Shown here piece by piece: positions 1 through 9,064 of a stretch of DNA of 55,585 bases (its first letter is position 1; the number at the start of each line of letters is the position of its first letter). The notes beneath the pieces were generated by a model, which was given only the letters and a program-made list of their open reading frames with translations, was not told the DNA's origin and did no database searches. The position numbers and the translations under genes are program-made. The stretch lies in NCBI GenBank assembly GCA_029266335.1, contig JAQSXC010000015.1, positions 1 through 55,585 on the forward strand, in the 5' to 3' direction. This stretch comes from Eubacterium sp. (GTDB taxonomy: Bacteria; Bacillota; Clostridia; Acetivibrionales; DSM-1351).

Positions 1-2
1 GT

Positions 3-137
3 TTCAGAGTAATGAAGAAAAGATATTATTCAAAGACATATTTATTAGATGAAAGCTATAAAAAATACTTGCTGGAAATTTTAGATTCAGAAGACAGGCA
101 GAATATATATTTAAAGAATTTTTTGTCGGTGATTTAA
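3..137 (+). CDS. C-terminal fragment of an unidentified protein cut by the window edge
   Basis: An open frame runs in from the left edge and stops with TAA at 135-137, giving about 44 residues rich in Lys, Tyr and Leu. It contains an internal ATG at 12-14 but no convincing ribosome binding site can be judged so close to the edge. I do not recognise the family. It may be the tail of a real gene or simply a chance open frame in AT-rich DNA. Confidence 0.3.
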   Translation, partial: FRVMKKRYYSKTYLLDESYKKYLLEILDSEDRQNIYLKNFLSVI

Positions 138-510
138 ATTATAGCAGTAACTGCAATTTTCTAAAGGGTGAGCTACTTTGTGATTTCATATTTCTAATTC
201 TATGGTTGCTTTCCTTTTAATTTTCATTTACTTTATCGACGATTATCGATATACCAAATTTGAAATGAACAGTCCAATTCCATTCAAAACTTCTTTTATA
301 TAAGACGGTATTTCAATAACAATATTGTTCATGATTTATTTCGAATCCTTCAAATCCCCTCCGGAAGCCAGAAGGGTATGCTAATGACGTCGCGCACCAC
401 ACACCTTCATTTACAGTGCCGGACTCATACTCAAGTCTAACTCCCCGCCGGGAGGCCAGAGGGGCATACGGGGAGACTGGTCTCACCCGTAAGGCGCTTC
501 GCGTTTTTGT
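138..510. other. Gene-free stretch before the tRNA-Arg unit
   Basis: About 370 bases with no supported gene. The open frames here have no ribosome binding site and run into the tRNA, so I treat them as chance. The right half is GC-richer than its surroundings and carries the imperfect repeat listed at 355-469. The rest is plain AT-rich sequence. Confidence 0.6.
355..469 (-). repeat. Two imperfect direct copies of a 27-28 nt GC-rich motif
   Basis: Bases 355-381 and 442-469 are related, sharing in minus sense a CATACCC-type start, a TCTGGC core and a GGGGA end, about 87 bp apart. The right copy sits inside a hairpin with CTCCCCG/CGGGGAG arms (441-475). Both lie downstream of the tRNA-Arg terminator. 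Function unknown; they could be remnants of a structured RNA or a dispersed repeat. Confidence 0.4.
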
Positions 511-550
511 AAAACAAAAACGCTTGTGTTTTCCGAAGAAAACACAAGCG
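511..550 (-). terminator. Terminator of the tRNA-Arg transcript
   Basis: Bases 521-550 form a perfect 13-bp stem whose loop, read on the minus strand, is the very stable C(UUCG)G tetraloop. It is followed in minus sense by TTTTTGTTTT (520 down to 511). This is a textbook intrinsic terminator placed 5 bases after the CCA end of the tRNA. A second small palindrome (498-521) overlaps the T-tract. Confidence 0.85.
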
Positions 551-554
551 CCAG

Positions 555-631
555 TGGCGTGCCCATGGGGATTCGAACCCAAGACCTACGGCTTAGAAGG
601 CCGTTGCTCTATCCAGCTGAGCTATGGGCAC
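555..631 (-). tRNA. tRNA-Arg (anticodon UCU)
   Basis: Read on the minus strand the sequence starts GTGCCCATAGCTC, has a D-arm, an anticodon loop CTTCTAA (anticodon TCT), a GGTTCGAATCC T-arm and a closing ATGGGCAC acceptor strand. The CCA end is encoded (555-557). The body is 74 nt and pairs fully in the acceptor stem. UCU reads AGA/AGG, the main arginine codons in AT-rich clostridia. It is transcribed from the promoter at 722-750 and ends at the terminator at 511-550. Confidence 0.96.
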
Positions 632-646
632 ATATTAAATTTTTGA

Positions 647-669
647 TGGAGCCATTGAACTACACCCGC
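647..669 (-). pseudogene. Remnant of a tRNA-Gly gene (5' part joined to its 3' tail)
   Basis: In minus sense 669-652 reads GCGGGTGTAGTTCAATGG, the standard beginning (acceptor strand and D-arm) of a bacterial tRNA-Gly(GCC), as I know that gene. It is followed at once by CTCCA, matching the usual 3' end of the same tRNA. The anticodon arm and T-arm are absent, so the gene has lost its middle. It lies just upstream of tRNA-Arg in the same transcript, suggesting an original Gly-Arg tRNA operon. Confidence 0.65.
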
Positions 670-721
670 ATATACCCTGGTACATCAGCTTTGCAAGTGT
701 TTTCGCCAGCCGACTTTTAAT

Positions 722-750
722 ATTATACAGGGTAGTTTTTTATTTGTCAA
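722..750 (-). promoter_or_regulatory. Consensus sigma-A promoter of the tRNA unit
   Basis: Minus-sense TTGACA (750-745), 17-bp spacer, TATAAT (727-722): both hexamers match the consensus exactly. Transcription would begin near 715 and run through the tRNA-Gly remnant and tRNA-Arg to the terminator at 511-550. Perfect hexamers fit a stable-RNA promoter. Confidence 0.9.
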
Positions 751-842
751 CACATAATACTATATTTTTTATGTAATTTTATAATATTTTTTGATAACAG
801 TTTTAAAAATAATATTAACCATGATCTTACAGCGGTTTCAGG

Positions 843-1322
843 TCAAACATAGTATATATCCGCGTTTGCTTTACCGTCGGAAATATCCATGATAACATAG
901 GATTCAGGTTTACTGCTTCTGGACTCACTCATACTGCCCGGGTTTATTACCAGTTTATTGTCAACATAATCAATGACAGCTATGTGTGTATGGCCGAATA
1001 AAACAACCGATGCATTTTCAGCCTGTGCCTTTGCCAATATACGGTTATAATCCCATTTAACACTGTATTTATGCCCATGTGTCATAAATATGGTGATTCC
1101 CTCAAGTTCAATTGTTTTTTCGGCACTTATACTGCCTATTCCTATATCGCAGTTGCCATATACATACTCAAATCTAATATTCGGATACAACTGGCTTAAT
1201 TGAGCGGCATCTCTGCAGTAATCTCCAAGATGCAGCACCACTTCAACTTCAGGATGTCTGTCCAAAGCCTCCTTTGCGTTGAATATATAACCATGAGTAT
1301 CACTCATTACAAGCACTTTCAT
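843..1322 (-). CDS. YfcE/MJ0936-family metallophosphoesterase
   Basis: A 159-residue cytoplasmic calcineurin-like phosphodiesterase. The metal-binding blocks appear in order: DTH near residue 8, GD (LHLGDYC) near 35, GNCD near 60, THGH near 84 and GHTH near 110. The ATG at 1322 is preferred over the upstream TTG because AAGGA lies just before it. It is last in the run amidase-gerM-rph-rdgB-yfcE, 40 bp after rdgB; the same rph-rdgB-yfcE order occurs in Bacillus subtilis (rph-ysnA-ysnB). The family cleaves phosphodiester substrates in vitro; the physiological substrate is unclear. Confidence 0.88.
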   Translation of the reverse strand: MKVLVMSDTHGYIFNAKEALDRHPEVEVVLHLGDYCRDAAQLSQLYPNIRFEYVYGNCDIGIGSISAEKTIELEGITIFMTHGHKYSVKWDYNRILAKAQAENASVVLFGHTHIAVIDYVDNKLVINPGSMSESRSSKPESYVIMDISDGKANADIYYV

Positions 1323-1362
1323 TCTGTCCTTCCCCCATAGAGTCAAAATAACAATAAATAAA

Positions 1363-1956
1363 CTACAAATAATCTACGATTTTTTCTGCCATCTTTTCTA
1401 ATGCTTTAGCACGATGACTTATTTTATTTTTAATATCCATACTTATTTCTGCCATGGTTTTATCATATTCAAGGACATAAAAAAGCGGATCATAACCAAA
1501 ACCATTATCACCTTTGCAGGAAAAAGCCACATACCCCTCACAGGTATCCTTTACAACAAATGATCTACCGTCTGGAAACGCTACTGCAATTGCACATACA
1601 TATCTGGCAGTCCTTTTTTCAAAGGGAACATCATTCAACATTTGCAACAGCTTGACGTTTCTATCATCATCCGTAGCATCGGGACCGCCGAATCTAGCCG
1701 AATAAATTCCCGGTGCTCCATCCAGATGATCGACCTCAATCCCGGAATCATCTGCAATTACAACTGTATTGCAGATATTGCATATTTCAACAGCCTTCTT
1801 AAGAGAATTCTCCTCAAAGGTTTTTCCATCCTCAACTACATCGACTGTTATGCCTATGTCACCCATAGATATAACTTCAAAGGGCATTTCTTCAAGAACT
1901 TTATTTATTTCTATAATCTTACCCTTGTTTTTTGTTGCTACGACCAGTTTCTCCAT
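1363..1956 (-). CDS. rdgB: Non-canonical purine NTP pyrophosphatase (RdgB/HAM1 family)
   Basis: A 197-residue housecleaning enzyme that hydrolyses dITP, ITP and XTP to monophosphates and so keeps deaminated purines out of DNA and RNA. Seen here: TKNKGK near the start (nucleotide-binding loop), SGIEVD with DGAPGIYSARF, GDNGFGYDPLF, and SHRAKAL near the C-terminus, all family signatures, and full length. The ATG at 1956 is chosen because GGGGAG sits just upstream and overlaps a GTG that would add four residues. It follows rph with a 42-bp gap and belongs to the same operon. Confidence 0.95.
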   Translation of the reverse strand: MEKLVVATKNKGKIIEINKVLEEMPFEVISMGDIGITVDVVEDGKTFEENSLKKAVEICNICNTVVIADDSGIEVDHLDGAPGIYSARFGGPDATDDDRNVKLLQMLNDVPFEKRTARYVCAIAVAFPDGRSFVVKDTCEGYVAFSCKGDNGFGYDPLFYVLEYDKTMAEISMDIKNKISHRAKALEKMAEKIVDYL

Positions 1957-1998
1957 ATTTCTCCCCACTATTTCAGTACATCTCCACTTGCAAGATAT

Positions 1999-2721
1999 TT
2001 AAGGCTGCTGCAGTGCCTCTTTCTGTATTTCAATCAATTGCTCGATTCCCTTCTGCGCAAGGATAAGAAGTACATCAAGCTGGCTCTTGCTAAAGCTTGC
2101 TTTTTCCCCCGTTGCCTGCAATTCGATAAATTCACCCTTGTCAGACATAATCACATTCATATCCACTTCTGCTGCACTATCCTCTGTATAGCACAAATCC
2201 AGCAGTTCCTGGCCGTCTACTACTCCAATACTGGTAGCAGCAACAAATCCGGTAACCGGCATTTTAGATATGAGACCATTATCAAGAAGTTTTCGACACG
2301 CATCCACCAATGCAACATATCCTCCGGTTATGGAAGCTGTTCTGGTGCCACCGTCGGCCTGAATTACATCACAATCTATTGTTATGGTTCTTTCGCCAAG
2401 AAGCTTTAAATTAACTATGGTTCGTAAAGATCTTCCAATAAGTCTCTGTATTTCCTGTGAACGTCCATTTAGCTTCAATTTGGATATATCTCTGGAATTT
2501 CTTACTCCGGTTGCTCTTGGAAGCATGGAGTACTCAGCAGTGACCCAACCCTCTCCTGAATCCTTCTTAAAAGGAGGAGTCCTCTCTTCAACAGATGCTG
2601 TACATATTACCTTTGTATCTCCTACTTCAATAAGAGCAGAGCCTTCTGCGTGTTTTATATAATTTCTGGTTATTTTTACAGGTCTAAGCTGTGAATGAAT
2701 TCTTCCGTCCTGCCTTAACAT
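1999..2721 (-). CDS. rph: Ribonuclease PH
   Basis: A 240-residue phosphorolytic 3'-5' exoribonuclease that trims the 3' ends of tRNA precursors and acts as a hexamer. The N-terminus has the RxDGR motif (RQDGR), the core has [17 protein letters not shown] and [12 protein letters not shown], and the usual phosphate-site arginines are present. Length is normal for full-length bacterial RNase PH. A GGAGG box precedes the ATG by 5 bases. It lies between gerM and rdgB, the conserved Firmicute order. Confidence 0.96.
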   Translation of the reverse strand: MLRQDGRIHSQLRPVKITRNYIKHAEGSALIEVGDTKVICTASVEERTPPFKKDSGEGWVTAEYSMLPRATGVRNSRDISKLKLNGRSQEIQRLIGRSLRTIVNLKLLGERTITIDCDVIQADGGTRTASITGGYVALVDACRKLLDNGLISKMPVTGFVAATSIGVVDGQELLDLCYTEDSAAEVDMNVIMSDKGEFIELQATGEKASFSKSQLDVLLILAQKGIEQLIEIQKEALQQP

Positions 2722-2840
2722 AAATCCTCCATGTATGAATGATGTAAAAATAATATCTTAAAATTCTCCAAAAATCATCAGCTTATTTAGATAAATAAAA
2801 TGATAAAAACTTATCTGTTTTGTATATTGTAACTAAAAAT

Positions 2841-4019
2841 TTATTTATCCACAACATTGTTAAAGGTAGCAGGAAGTGTTTTTGATATGGCTACTTCAGA
2901 TCCTTCTGGCAATGTAGTTTCCTTTCCGTCCACCAGTATCTTGGTTTTAGCAATTCCTTTAAGCTGATTCATCGTATAGTATATCTGATTAAGCAAACTG
3001 TTTTCCTTTTCGTTTCCACCATTATAATTGGTTAATTGAGCCGAGAAGTCCAGTACAGCCAAATCATTCTCCATATTGCATGAAAGTAATTTTGTTCCTT
3101 CAGGTATAGATGTAAAAACCTTGCTGTCACCTGGCTTTTTGCTTAATTCTGCAAACAGAACACCTGGCAGCTGGCTGTCCTCTACCTTTTGAACAAGGGT
3201 TGAAACAGGAACCATGTAGTTATACTTATCATTCCCTGCAGTCATATAATACAGATCACATTTGACAAAGCCGTCTTTAAGCTGGGTTTCATTGGTATTT
3301 ATAAATGTATTGTTCCGGCTTTTGGCACCTGAAATATCTGTTCCGTTACTAAGTGTATTTATGTCCCTGCCTTCTACTCTTATATTTACATCCGATATTG
3401 TTTTAAAACCGGTTAATGTATAAACAACAGCTGTAACAGCCACTTCCTCATCCTGTTTGTTTGCCAGTTCCATAAACTCCTTGGAAAAGTCTATCACCGC
3501 ACTCCCATTTTTAATGGTCATACCTTTTATCTTAGTTCCCTGCGGCAGTACCGGATACAGTCCATAATAATCCAGTTGTTCCCTTGTGACAGCCTCGTCT
3601 ACCAGCCCGCTTACAGCAGCCTTGGCCATACCTTCCTGTTTGATAACATTTCTTGTAACGGGAATTAATAAACCATCCTTATCCCTGTAGTACAATGTCA
3701 TCAAAATGCTGTTCTTATCACTGGTATTGGCAGTAACACCCTTCCCTGTACCATTGTCAATTAAAACATTACTTAACAGGTCTTCAGTATTATCGCTTAC
3801 AGCGGAACTTGAAACTGTTGAGGCTTCTGCCGTTCCACTGTTTGCACTGCTTCCGGTTATTGAGGCGGCAGCCGCATTTGACTGAATATCCTGACCATTG
3901 GTTGTATCCATAGCAACCGGTATAATGGGCTCATCGTCATTGGAATTCTTCTGACCTATAAATGAACAGCCGGTCATGAGAAGCATAACAACTAAAACTA
4001 TACTCAAAATTCTTTTCAT
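2841..4019 (-). CDS. gerM: GerM-type spore lipoprotein with two GerMN domains
   Basis: A 392-residue predicted lipoprotein. The N-terminus is a hydrophobic signal ending in a lipobox (LMTGC, Cys near 18), followed by a Ser/Thr/Ala/Asn-rich linker to about residue 100 and then two GerMN domains (about 105-215 and 245-375). Each has the repeated pattern of YYRD- or YYMT-type strands and an AVIDFS/AVLDFS motif. GerM proteins act in sporulation and germination at the outer face of the forespore membrane. The neighbouring cell-wall amidase (139 bp upstream) and rph downstream match the B. subtilis gerM-rph context. Confidence 0.85.
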   Translation of the reverse strand: MKRILSIVLVVMLLMTGCSFIGQKNSNDDEPIIPVAMDTTNGQDIQSNAAAASITGSSANSGTAEASTVSSSAVSDNTEDLLSNVLIDNGTGKGVTANTSDKNSILMTLYYRDKDGLLIPVTRNVIKQEGMAKAAVSGLVDEAVTREQLDYYGLYPVLPQGTKIKGMTIKNGSAVIDFSKEFMELANKQDEEVAVTAVVYTLTGFKTISDVNIRVEGRDINTLSNGTDISGAKSRNNTFINTNETQLKDGFVKCDLYYMTAGNDKYNYMVPVSTLVQKVEDSQLPGVLFAELSKKPGDSKVFTSIPEGTKLLSCNMENDLAVLDFSAQLTNYNGGNEKENSLLNQIYYTMNQLKGIAKTKILVDGKETTLPEGSEVAISKTLPATFNNVVDK

Positions 4020-4160
4020 AAAAAATAGTCCTCCTTATTTTAGAAAAAATTTCCATAAAATAATTATAGACTATATAAGCAGTTTTTATTATTTCCCGAA
4101 AACTTTAAGCGTCTGGCGTTTCAGCCGGTTTATCAGCGATTTATATCCAGAGCATCAATG

Positions 4161-5978
4161 CTACTCTGTAGCTTGTTCGTCAGCAATGTCTTCAACTGTT
4201 GCTGCATTGGGATCGGGCTCAATATTGCTTTCATTTTCCAATTTATCTTCGGTCTTTTTTTCAGCCTCCATTATATCCAGAGCTTTGAGTATAGCTTCGT
4301 CTAAGGCCTCTGCTGCCTTTTGCTGATATTCCGGGTTAATTAGATTTTTCACCTCGGCAGCATTAGTCAAAAAACCTATTTCAGCCAGTATAGCCGGCAT
4401 TTTTGTATACTTCAGCACAACCAGTCCTGGTCTTTGTACTGTCTTTCTATTCACAGACTTTAGCTTGCTTATCAATGAATCCTGTACCAGTTTTGCAAAT
4501 TTTTCTCCGGTAAAAGCCGGATCTCCTTTGGTTTCCGGGTAGTACAGGGTTTCTGTTCCGCTGGTCTTTGCACTGTCTATGGCATTACTGTGAATGCTGA
4601 CAAATAAGGTTGCATTCAGGGCATTTGCTATGTACGGCCGGTCATATAACCCTACAAAAGTGTCATCCTGCCTGAGCATAAAGGTTTTAATGTTTTTTTC
4701 CTTTAAAAGAGCTTCCAGCTTCAAAGCAATAGCCAGATTGATATCCTTCTCCAATATCTTCCCGTTATTAGCTCCCGGATCCTCACCACCGTGTCCCGCA
4801 TCGATAACTACAAGAGTTTCACCCTCTTTTGCAGGAGTCAGCAAATCTATTTCACTTTGCACGCGCTTGTCATTATAGGAGGTGAAATATACAAACTCCT
4901 GTTTGGCATTAATTATTATCTTAGTATCCTGAGTTTCCTTATCTCTGAAAATTTCAACAGTACTGACCCGTGAGTCATTAATATTGTAAACCTCGTCCTT
5001 TAAACTAAGAGAGGAGGCAGCATCTATTGTAATAGTGTATTTAAAGCTCTCAGCGTCATATTCATGCTTGTACCTCTCTGCGATAAAGCTTCTGTTATTT
5101 TCTTCTTTAATATCTGCAAGCTTTATATTCTTCAGCGAAAAATACACCCTGTCAAAACTGTTATCATAAGAAAGATTTGTATTTATAGGTTTTTCTATTA
5201 TTATTTTGCAGCCATCCTGTATATCGGCCACAGTAAAATTAGCCATTTCATTAAGGTTTATTATTACTTTGGTTGAATTCTCAGACAGTGCCTCGACATT
5301 TATGCCGTTAATCTGATTTGAAGATGTCTCTATTGCTTTCTGATCTGATTTTATATTATTAAATTCTACAGCTATCCGGTTTGGATTTGTAAGGCGGTAA
5401 TATTTATAGCCTTTATGATTGTCCATTTTCAAAGTGACTAAGGTTTTTTCCCCGGAATCCGTACTGCTTATTTCCTTCACAGAACCGAGATAATTAGTTG
5501 AAAGCTTTATTACATTGGCTTTAGTATCAGTTGTAAATACCAGCCCTTTAATGTTTTTCAGGAAGTCAACGGGAACAATAAGCCTGTCATTTATCTTCTT
5601 CGCAGGTGAAGTCATTTTTATGCTCGTGCCATTGATTTTTGCATTTGAACTGTTATTCTGAAATTGATACTTATCACCTTTATATGTAATATCCATTATT
5701 TGAGTTTTGCTGTTCCATATTACAGTTCCCCCTAATCCCTCGAACACTGGCCTTAGTGGAAACATCGTTACTTTATTGAACACTATTCCCGGAAAATCTG
5801 TTTTTACTTCTTTGTCATTAATAGTTATTTTGTACGAAACGCCTGAATAATTAACTGACTTGTTATCATATTTTAGTGTTAATGGCTGTGCAGCAAAAAC
5901 CACACTTTGCGATAGGAGTATTATACAGAATAAAATAATACCCGTAATAAATTTCTTCAAACTTGCTCTTTTTATCAT
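4161..5978 (-). CDS. N-acetylmuramoyl-L-alanine amidase with stalk and AMIN domains
   Basis: A 605-residue secreted amidase (Amidase_3) that cuts the bond between MurNAc and the stem peptide. Order: signal peptide (about 1-30), copper-amine-oxidase-like N-terminal domain (about 38-155), AMIN-like domain (about 165-260) that targets peptidoglycan, a second beta-rich region, then the catalytic domain (about 390-575). The zinc site is complete: DAGHGG, an ILEKD Glu and SIHSN, with the catalytic Glu in LAEIGF. The tail is acidic and low-complexity. It heads the run with gerM, so a role in sporulation or cell separation is plausible, but that is inference. Confidence 0.9.
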   Translation of the reverse strand: MIKRASLKKFITGIILFCIILLSQSVVFAAQPLTLKYDNKSVNYSGVSYKITINDKEVKTDFPGIVFNKVTMFPLRPVFEGLGGTVIWNSKTQIMDITYKGDKYQFQNNSSNAKINGTSIKMTSPAKKINDRLIVPVDFLKNIKGLVFTTDTKANVIKLSTNYLGSVKEISSTDSGEKTLVTLKMDNHKGYKYYRLTNPNRIAVEFNNIKSDQKAIETSSNQINGINVEALSENSTKVIINLNEMANFTVADIQDGCKIIIEKPINTNLSYDNSFDRVYFSLKNIKLADIKEENNRSFIAERYKHEYDAESFKYTITIDAASSLSLKDEVYNINDSRVSTVEIFRDKETQDTKIIINAKQEFVYFTSYNDKRVQSEIDLLTPAKEGETLVVIDAGHGGEDPGANNGKILEKDINLAIALKLEALLKEKNIKTFMLRQDDTFVGLYDRPYIANALNATLFVSIHSNAIDSAKTSGTETLYYPETKGDPAFTGEKFAKLVQDSLISKLKSVNRKTVQRPGLVVLKYTKMPAILAEIGFLTNAAEVKNLINPEYQQKAAEALDEAILKALDIMEAEKKTEDKLENESNIEPDPNAATVEDIADEQATE

Positions 5979-6119
5979 TTGTCACCCCGTCAAACTTTTC
6001 TGTCAAATTTTATTAAAAACTGTTGCTATAAATCAATTATACTATTAGTTGCCGGAGTGATATACATATTTCTGGAGTTTTAAAAAAATTGTAATTGAAT
6101 TGTAAAAAAACTGTCAGTC

Positions 6120-6632
6120 TTAGCCATTTATCGACAGTATGCAGCCGCAATACTTTTGTCTGTACAGCCCCATTTCTTTTGCCATTTGCTGTCCATGTCT
6201 GAAACCCGGTCTGAAATCACGGTATGCAAAAACAATCCCGTATTTTTCAGCATAAAAATCTCCAAGTTCTTTGATCAGCTCATGTTTTTGATAGGGACTG
6301 ACCAGAAGGCTTGTTGAAAAGGCCTCGAAACCATTTTCAGAGGCATAGCGTGCAGCCTCCTCCATTCTCAGGCTATAGCACATGTTGCATCTGGAAGCAC
6401 CTTTATCCTCAAGGCTTTCCCACTCCTGCTGTCTGAAATCGTCATTATACACAACAGGTATATTGGTAATAGAGCTCAATTTTTCAACATTTTCTTTTCT
6501 TCTTTTATGTTCCTCAATGGGATGTATGTTCGGGTTATAAAAAAACCCCTGTATTTCAAAGCCCTCTTTCAGCAATTGCTGTACAGGATAGGTTGAGCAA
6601 GGTCCGCAGCACATGTGTAAAAGTAATTTCAA
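6120..6632 (-). CDS. queH: Epoxyqueuosine reductase QueH
   Basis: A 170-residue iron-sulfur protein for the last step of queuosine synthesis in tRNA, reduction of epoxyqueuosine. It is unrelated in sequence to the B12-dependent QueG. Seen: HMCCGPC at the N-terminus, NPNIHP, CNMCYSLRMEEAA in the middle and KYCGC at the C-terminus, the cysteine pattern of QueH (DUF208). The start is probably the TTG at 6632, with GGGAGG seven bases upstream; the ATG at 6650 has no ribosome binding site. It follows ruvB, a common clostridial arrangement with ruvCAB and queuosine genes. Confidence 0.88.
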   Translation of the reverse strand: MKLLLHMCCGPCSTYPVQQLLKEGFEIQGFFYNPNIHPIEEHKRRKENVEKLSSITNIPVVYNDDFRQQEWESLEDKGASRCNMCYSLRMEEAARYASENGFEAFSTSLLVSPYQKHELIKELGDFYAEKYGIVFAYRDFRPGFRHGQQMAKEMGLYRQKYCGCILSING

Positions 6633-6704
6633 ATTAACCTCCCATTCCATATTATGGCTTTAAGCCACCGCAGGGCAACCACAATCTGTATTAAAATTCA
6701 TATC

Positions 6705-7706
6705 CTATTTATCCTCAAATTCCAGTCCAAAATGACTGTAGGCATTCTTTGTTGCCATTCTTCCCCTTGGAGTTTTGTTTATAAAACCCAATTGAATAAG
6801 ATAGGGTTCATAAACATCTTCTATTGTTCCAGGGTCTTCTCCAATGGAGGCTGCAAGGGTATCCAGCCCAACCGGTCCACCACTGAATTTTTTGATTATG
6901 CTGAGCAGCATATTTCTATCTACGCCATCCAGTCCTATTTCATCTACTTCAAGAGCATCCAGAGCATGTTTTGCCAGCTTCAGATCTATTACTCCGCCTC
7001 CTATAACCTGTGCAAAATCTCTTACCCTCTTTAGCAGTCTGTTTGCAATTCTCGGTGTTCCGCGGGATCTTCTGGCTATTTCATATGCGCCATCTTCTTT
7101 AAGCTCTATATTCAGTATTCCGGCAGAACGCTTGACTATTTGTTTCAATTCCTCGGGGGTATACATTTCCAGCTTGTTTATTACTCCAAACCTGTCTCTT
7201 AAAGGTGCAGTGAGCAGTCCTGCCCTGGTTGTTGCACCTATTAAAGTAAACTTTGGAAGGTCCAGTCTGATAGAGCGTGCACTTGGTCCCTTTCCTATTA
7301 TTATATCCAGTGCATAATCCTCCATGGCAGGGTAGAGTATTTCCTCAACACTTCTATTTAGTCTGTGTATTTCATCTATAAATAAAACATCATGAGTCCC
7401 CAGGTTGGTAAGAATGGCAGCAAGATCTCCGGCCTTTTCTATGGCAGGCCCAGAAGTAATCCTCAGGTTCACTCCCATCTCTGCAGAAATAATGCTGGCA
7501 AGTGTTGTTTTACCCAAACCGGGAGGGCCATAGAGCAAAACATGATCCAAAGCTTCTTTTCTTTTTTTGGCGGCTTCAATAAATACTGTCAGATTGTTTT
7601 TGGCCTTTGACTGGCCCACATATTCTTCCAGCCTCTTGGGCCTTAAGCTGACCTCATCAAAATCATCTGCCCGTGTTTCACTGTCTATTAATCTTTCCTC
7701 GGTCAT
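6705..7706 (-). CDS. ruvB: Holliday junction branch-migration helicase RuvB
   Basis: A 333-residue AAA+ motor that, as a hexameric ring with RuvA, drives branch migration of Holliday junctions. Walker [12 protein letters not shown], Walker B DEIHRLN, sensor 1 GATTRAG and the arginine-finger region RDRFG are all present, with the C-terminal winged helix (TPRGRMAT). The ATG at 7706 is preferred because GGAGGATAAA precedes it directly; the upstream ATG overlaps that box. It lies 129 bp after ruvA. A 7-bp palindrome (7747-7763) in that gap is not a recognisable LexA site. Confidence 0.97.
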   Translation of the reverse strand: MTEERLIDSETRADDFDEVSLRPKRLEEYVGQSKAKNNLTVFIEAAKKRKEALDHVLLYGPPGLGKTTLASIISAEMGVNLRITSGPAIEKAGDLAAILTNLGTHDVLFIDEIHRLNRSVEEILYPAMEDYALDIIIGKGPSARSIRLDLPKFTLIGATTRAGLLTAPLRDRFGVINKLEMYTPEELKQIVKRSAGILNIELKEDGAYEIARRSRGTPRIANRLLKRVRDFAQVIGGGVIDLKLAKHALDALEVDEIGLDGVDRNMLLSIIKKFSGGPVGLDTLAASIGEDPGTIEDVYEPYLIQLGFINKTPRGRMATKNAYSHFGLEFEDK

Positions 7707-7835
7707 TTTATCCTCCATGTCCCCAAATGCAAATCAATTGTCCAGGAGCGTTCTTAGAACGCTTTCGGCACTATGAAAAGTAATTCCAAAACTTTTATGG
7801 GGTATATTAGTCCCATATCTATTTACTGTTGATGT

Positions 7836-8441
7836 TTATTTTGATAGCGACTTTAATGCCTTCATTATCAATTCTTCTACCCCCATGCCTTCCTGATATG
7901 CCTTACTGACGGCACTTGAGGCTTCAAAGGAGCTATAGCCCAAAACCATCAGCGCGCTGACAGCTTCAGAAGCAGAAGACTGATTACCGCTTTCAACTGC
8001 CGGGATATTATCAGAAAGACTGCCGGCTGTCAGCTGCTCTTTCGAAATCTTGTCCTTCAGCTCCAATATAATGCGCTGAGCCATTTTGGGGCCAATCCCG
8101 GGAGCTTTGGACAAGGACTTGGTGTCCTGCGATACCACCGCCAGCGCAAATCTCGATGGCGACAGCGTTGAAATCATGGATATTGCCGCTTTCGGCCCAA
8201 CACCTGACACAGATATAAGCATGTCAAACATGCCCAGTTCCTCCATTGTATGAAAACCGTAGAGAGCGGCAATATCTTCTCTCACATAATAATGTGTATA
8301 AATCTTTACAGTTGAGGACAGCTGTCCTACGCTGTTAATTGTCGATAAGGCGGTAAATATTCTGTATCCGATGCCGCCTGCTTCAACTATGATATTGTCA
8401 TTGCTCTTTGCCTCAAGTGTTCCTTTTATGTATGCGTACAT
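7836..8441 (-). CDS. ruvA: Holliday junction DNA-binding protein RuvA
   Basis: A 201-residue protein that binds four-way junctions as a tetramer and loads RuvB. The N-terminal OB fold begins MYAYIKGTLE, two helix-hairpin-helix motifs follow (VSGVGPKAA near 79, APGIGPKMAQR near 114), and the C-terminal helical domain that contacts RuvB ends the protein after a flexible linker (about 145-155). Length is typical. AGGAGG lies 7 bases before the ATG. It is between ruvC (78 bp upstream) and ruvB on the minus strand. Confidence 0.97.
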   Translation of the reverse strand: MYAYIKGTLEAKSNDNIIVEAGGIGYRIFTALSTINSVGQLSSTVKIYTHYYVREDIAALYGFHTMEELGMFDMLISVSGVGPKAAISMISTLSPSRFALAVVSQDTKSLSKAPGIGPKMAQRIILELKDKISKEQLTAGSLSDNIPAVESGNQSSASEAVSALMVLGYSSFEASSAVSKAYQEGMGVEELIMKALKSLSK

Positions 8442-8519
8442 ATTAACCTCCTATGCCATGTCATGGCTTTGAGCCGCATAGCAGCTACAAATATTTGTTG
8501 CAACAAAAGTCTATTAATA

Positions 8520-9020
8520 CTAATACGCCTTGTTGCCAAGCACTGCCCCCATCCTGTGGGAGTTGCCGTGACATATTGCAACAGCCAGAGCATCTGCCAC
8601 ATCATCGGGCTTCGGGATTGCGCTTAAGTTTAAAATTGCCTTTACCATCTGCTGTATCTGAGCCTTTTCCGCTCTTCCATATCCAACAACAGACTGCTTT
8701 ACCTGCAAGGGTGTATACTCAAAAATGTCTACTCCTGATTTTGCAGCTGCCAATACAGCTACACCTCTTCCATGTCCTACTGTAAGTGCTGTTTTTATAT
8801 TCTTGTTAAAAAATAATTCTTCTATTGATATGGCATCTGGCTGATATTTTGCAATTAAATCTTCAAGTCTGTTGTGAAGTATTAAAAGCCTCTGTGATAG
8901 CTTCATGCCTGCCTCTGTTGTAACAGCTCCATAATCCAAAACCGAAAATTTGTTCCCTTCATATTTTACAACACCATAGCCTGTAATTGCAAATCCGGGG
9001 TCAATTCCCATTATAATCAT
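8520..9020 (-). CDS. ruvC: Holliday junction resolvase RuvC
   Basis: A 166-residue endonuclease that cuts Holliday junctions bound by RuvAB. The four acidic catalytic residues can be placed: Asp in GIDPG near residue 7, Glu in [10 protein letters not shown] near 67, and two Asp in [11 protein letters not shown] near 138-142. It is first in the ruvC-ruvA-ruvB-queH run; the divergent argG promoter lies in the 254-bp gap upstream. The ribosome binding site GGAG is about 9 bases from the ATG. Confidence 0.96.
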   Translation of the reverse strand: MIIMGIDPGFAITGYGVVKYEGNKFSVLDYGAVTTEAGMKLSQRLLILHNRLEDLIAKYQPDAISIEELFFNKNIKTALTVGHGRGVAVLAAAKSGVDIFEYTPLQVKQSVVGYGRAEKAQIQQMVKAILNLSAIPKPDDVADALAVAICHGNSHRMGAVLGNKAY

Positions 9021-9064
9021 TTAGGTTAGCTCCTTAAACTTTTTATGTATAAATATATAATGTA

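Noticed and set aside
313-720. Open frames on both strands across the tRNA-Arg region
   Set aside because: They read through the tRNA and its terminator, have no ribosome binding site and are unlike known proteins.
1642-2409. 255-codon plus-strand open frame
   Set aside because: It lies antisense to rdgB and rph, which are certain; composition is that of a shadow frame.
7747-7763. Palindrome between ruvA and ruvB as a LexA operator
   Set aside because: The arms AGCGTTC/GAACGCT do not match the Firmicute LexA box (CGAAC-N4-GTTCG), and nothing similar precedes ruvC.
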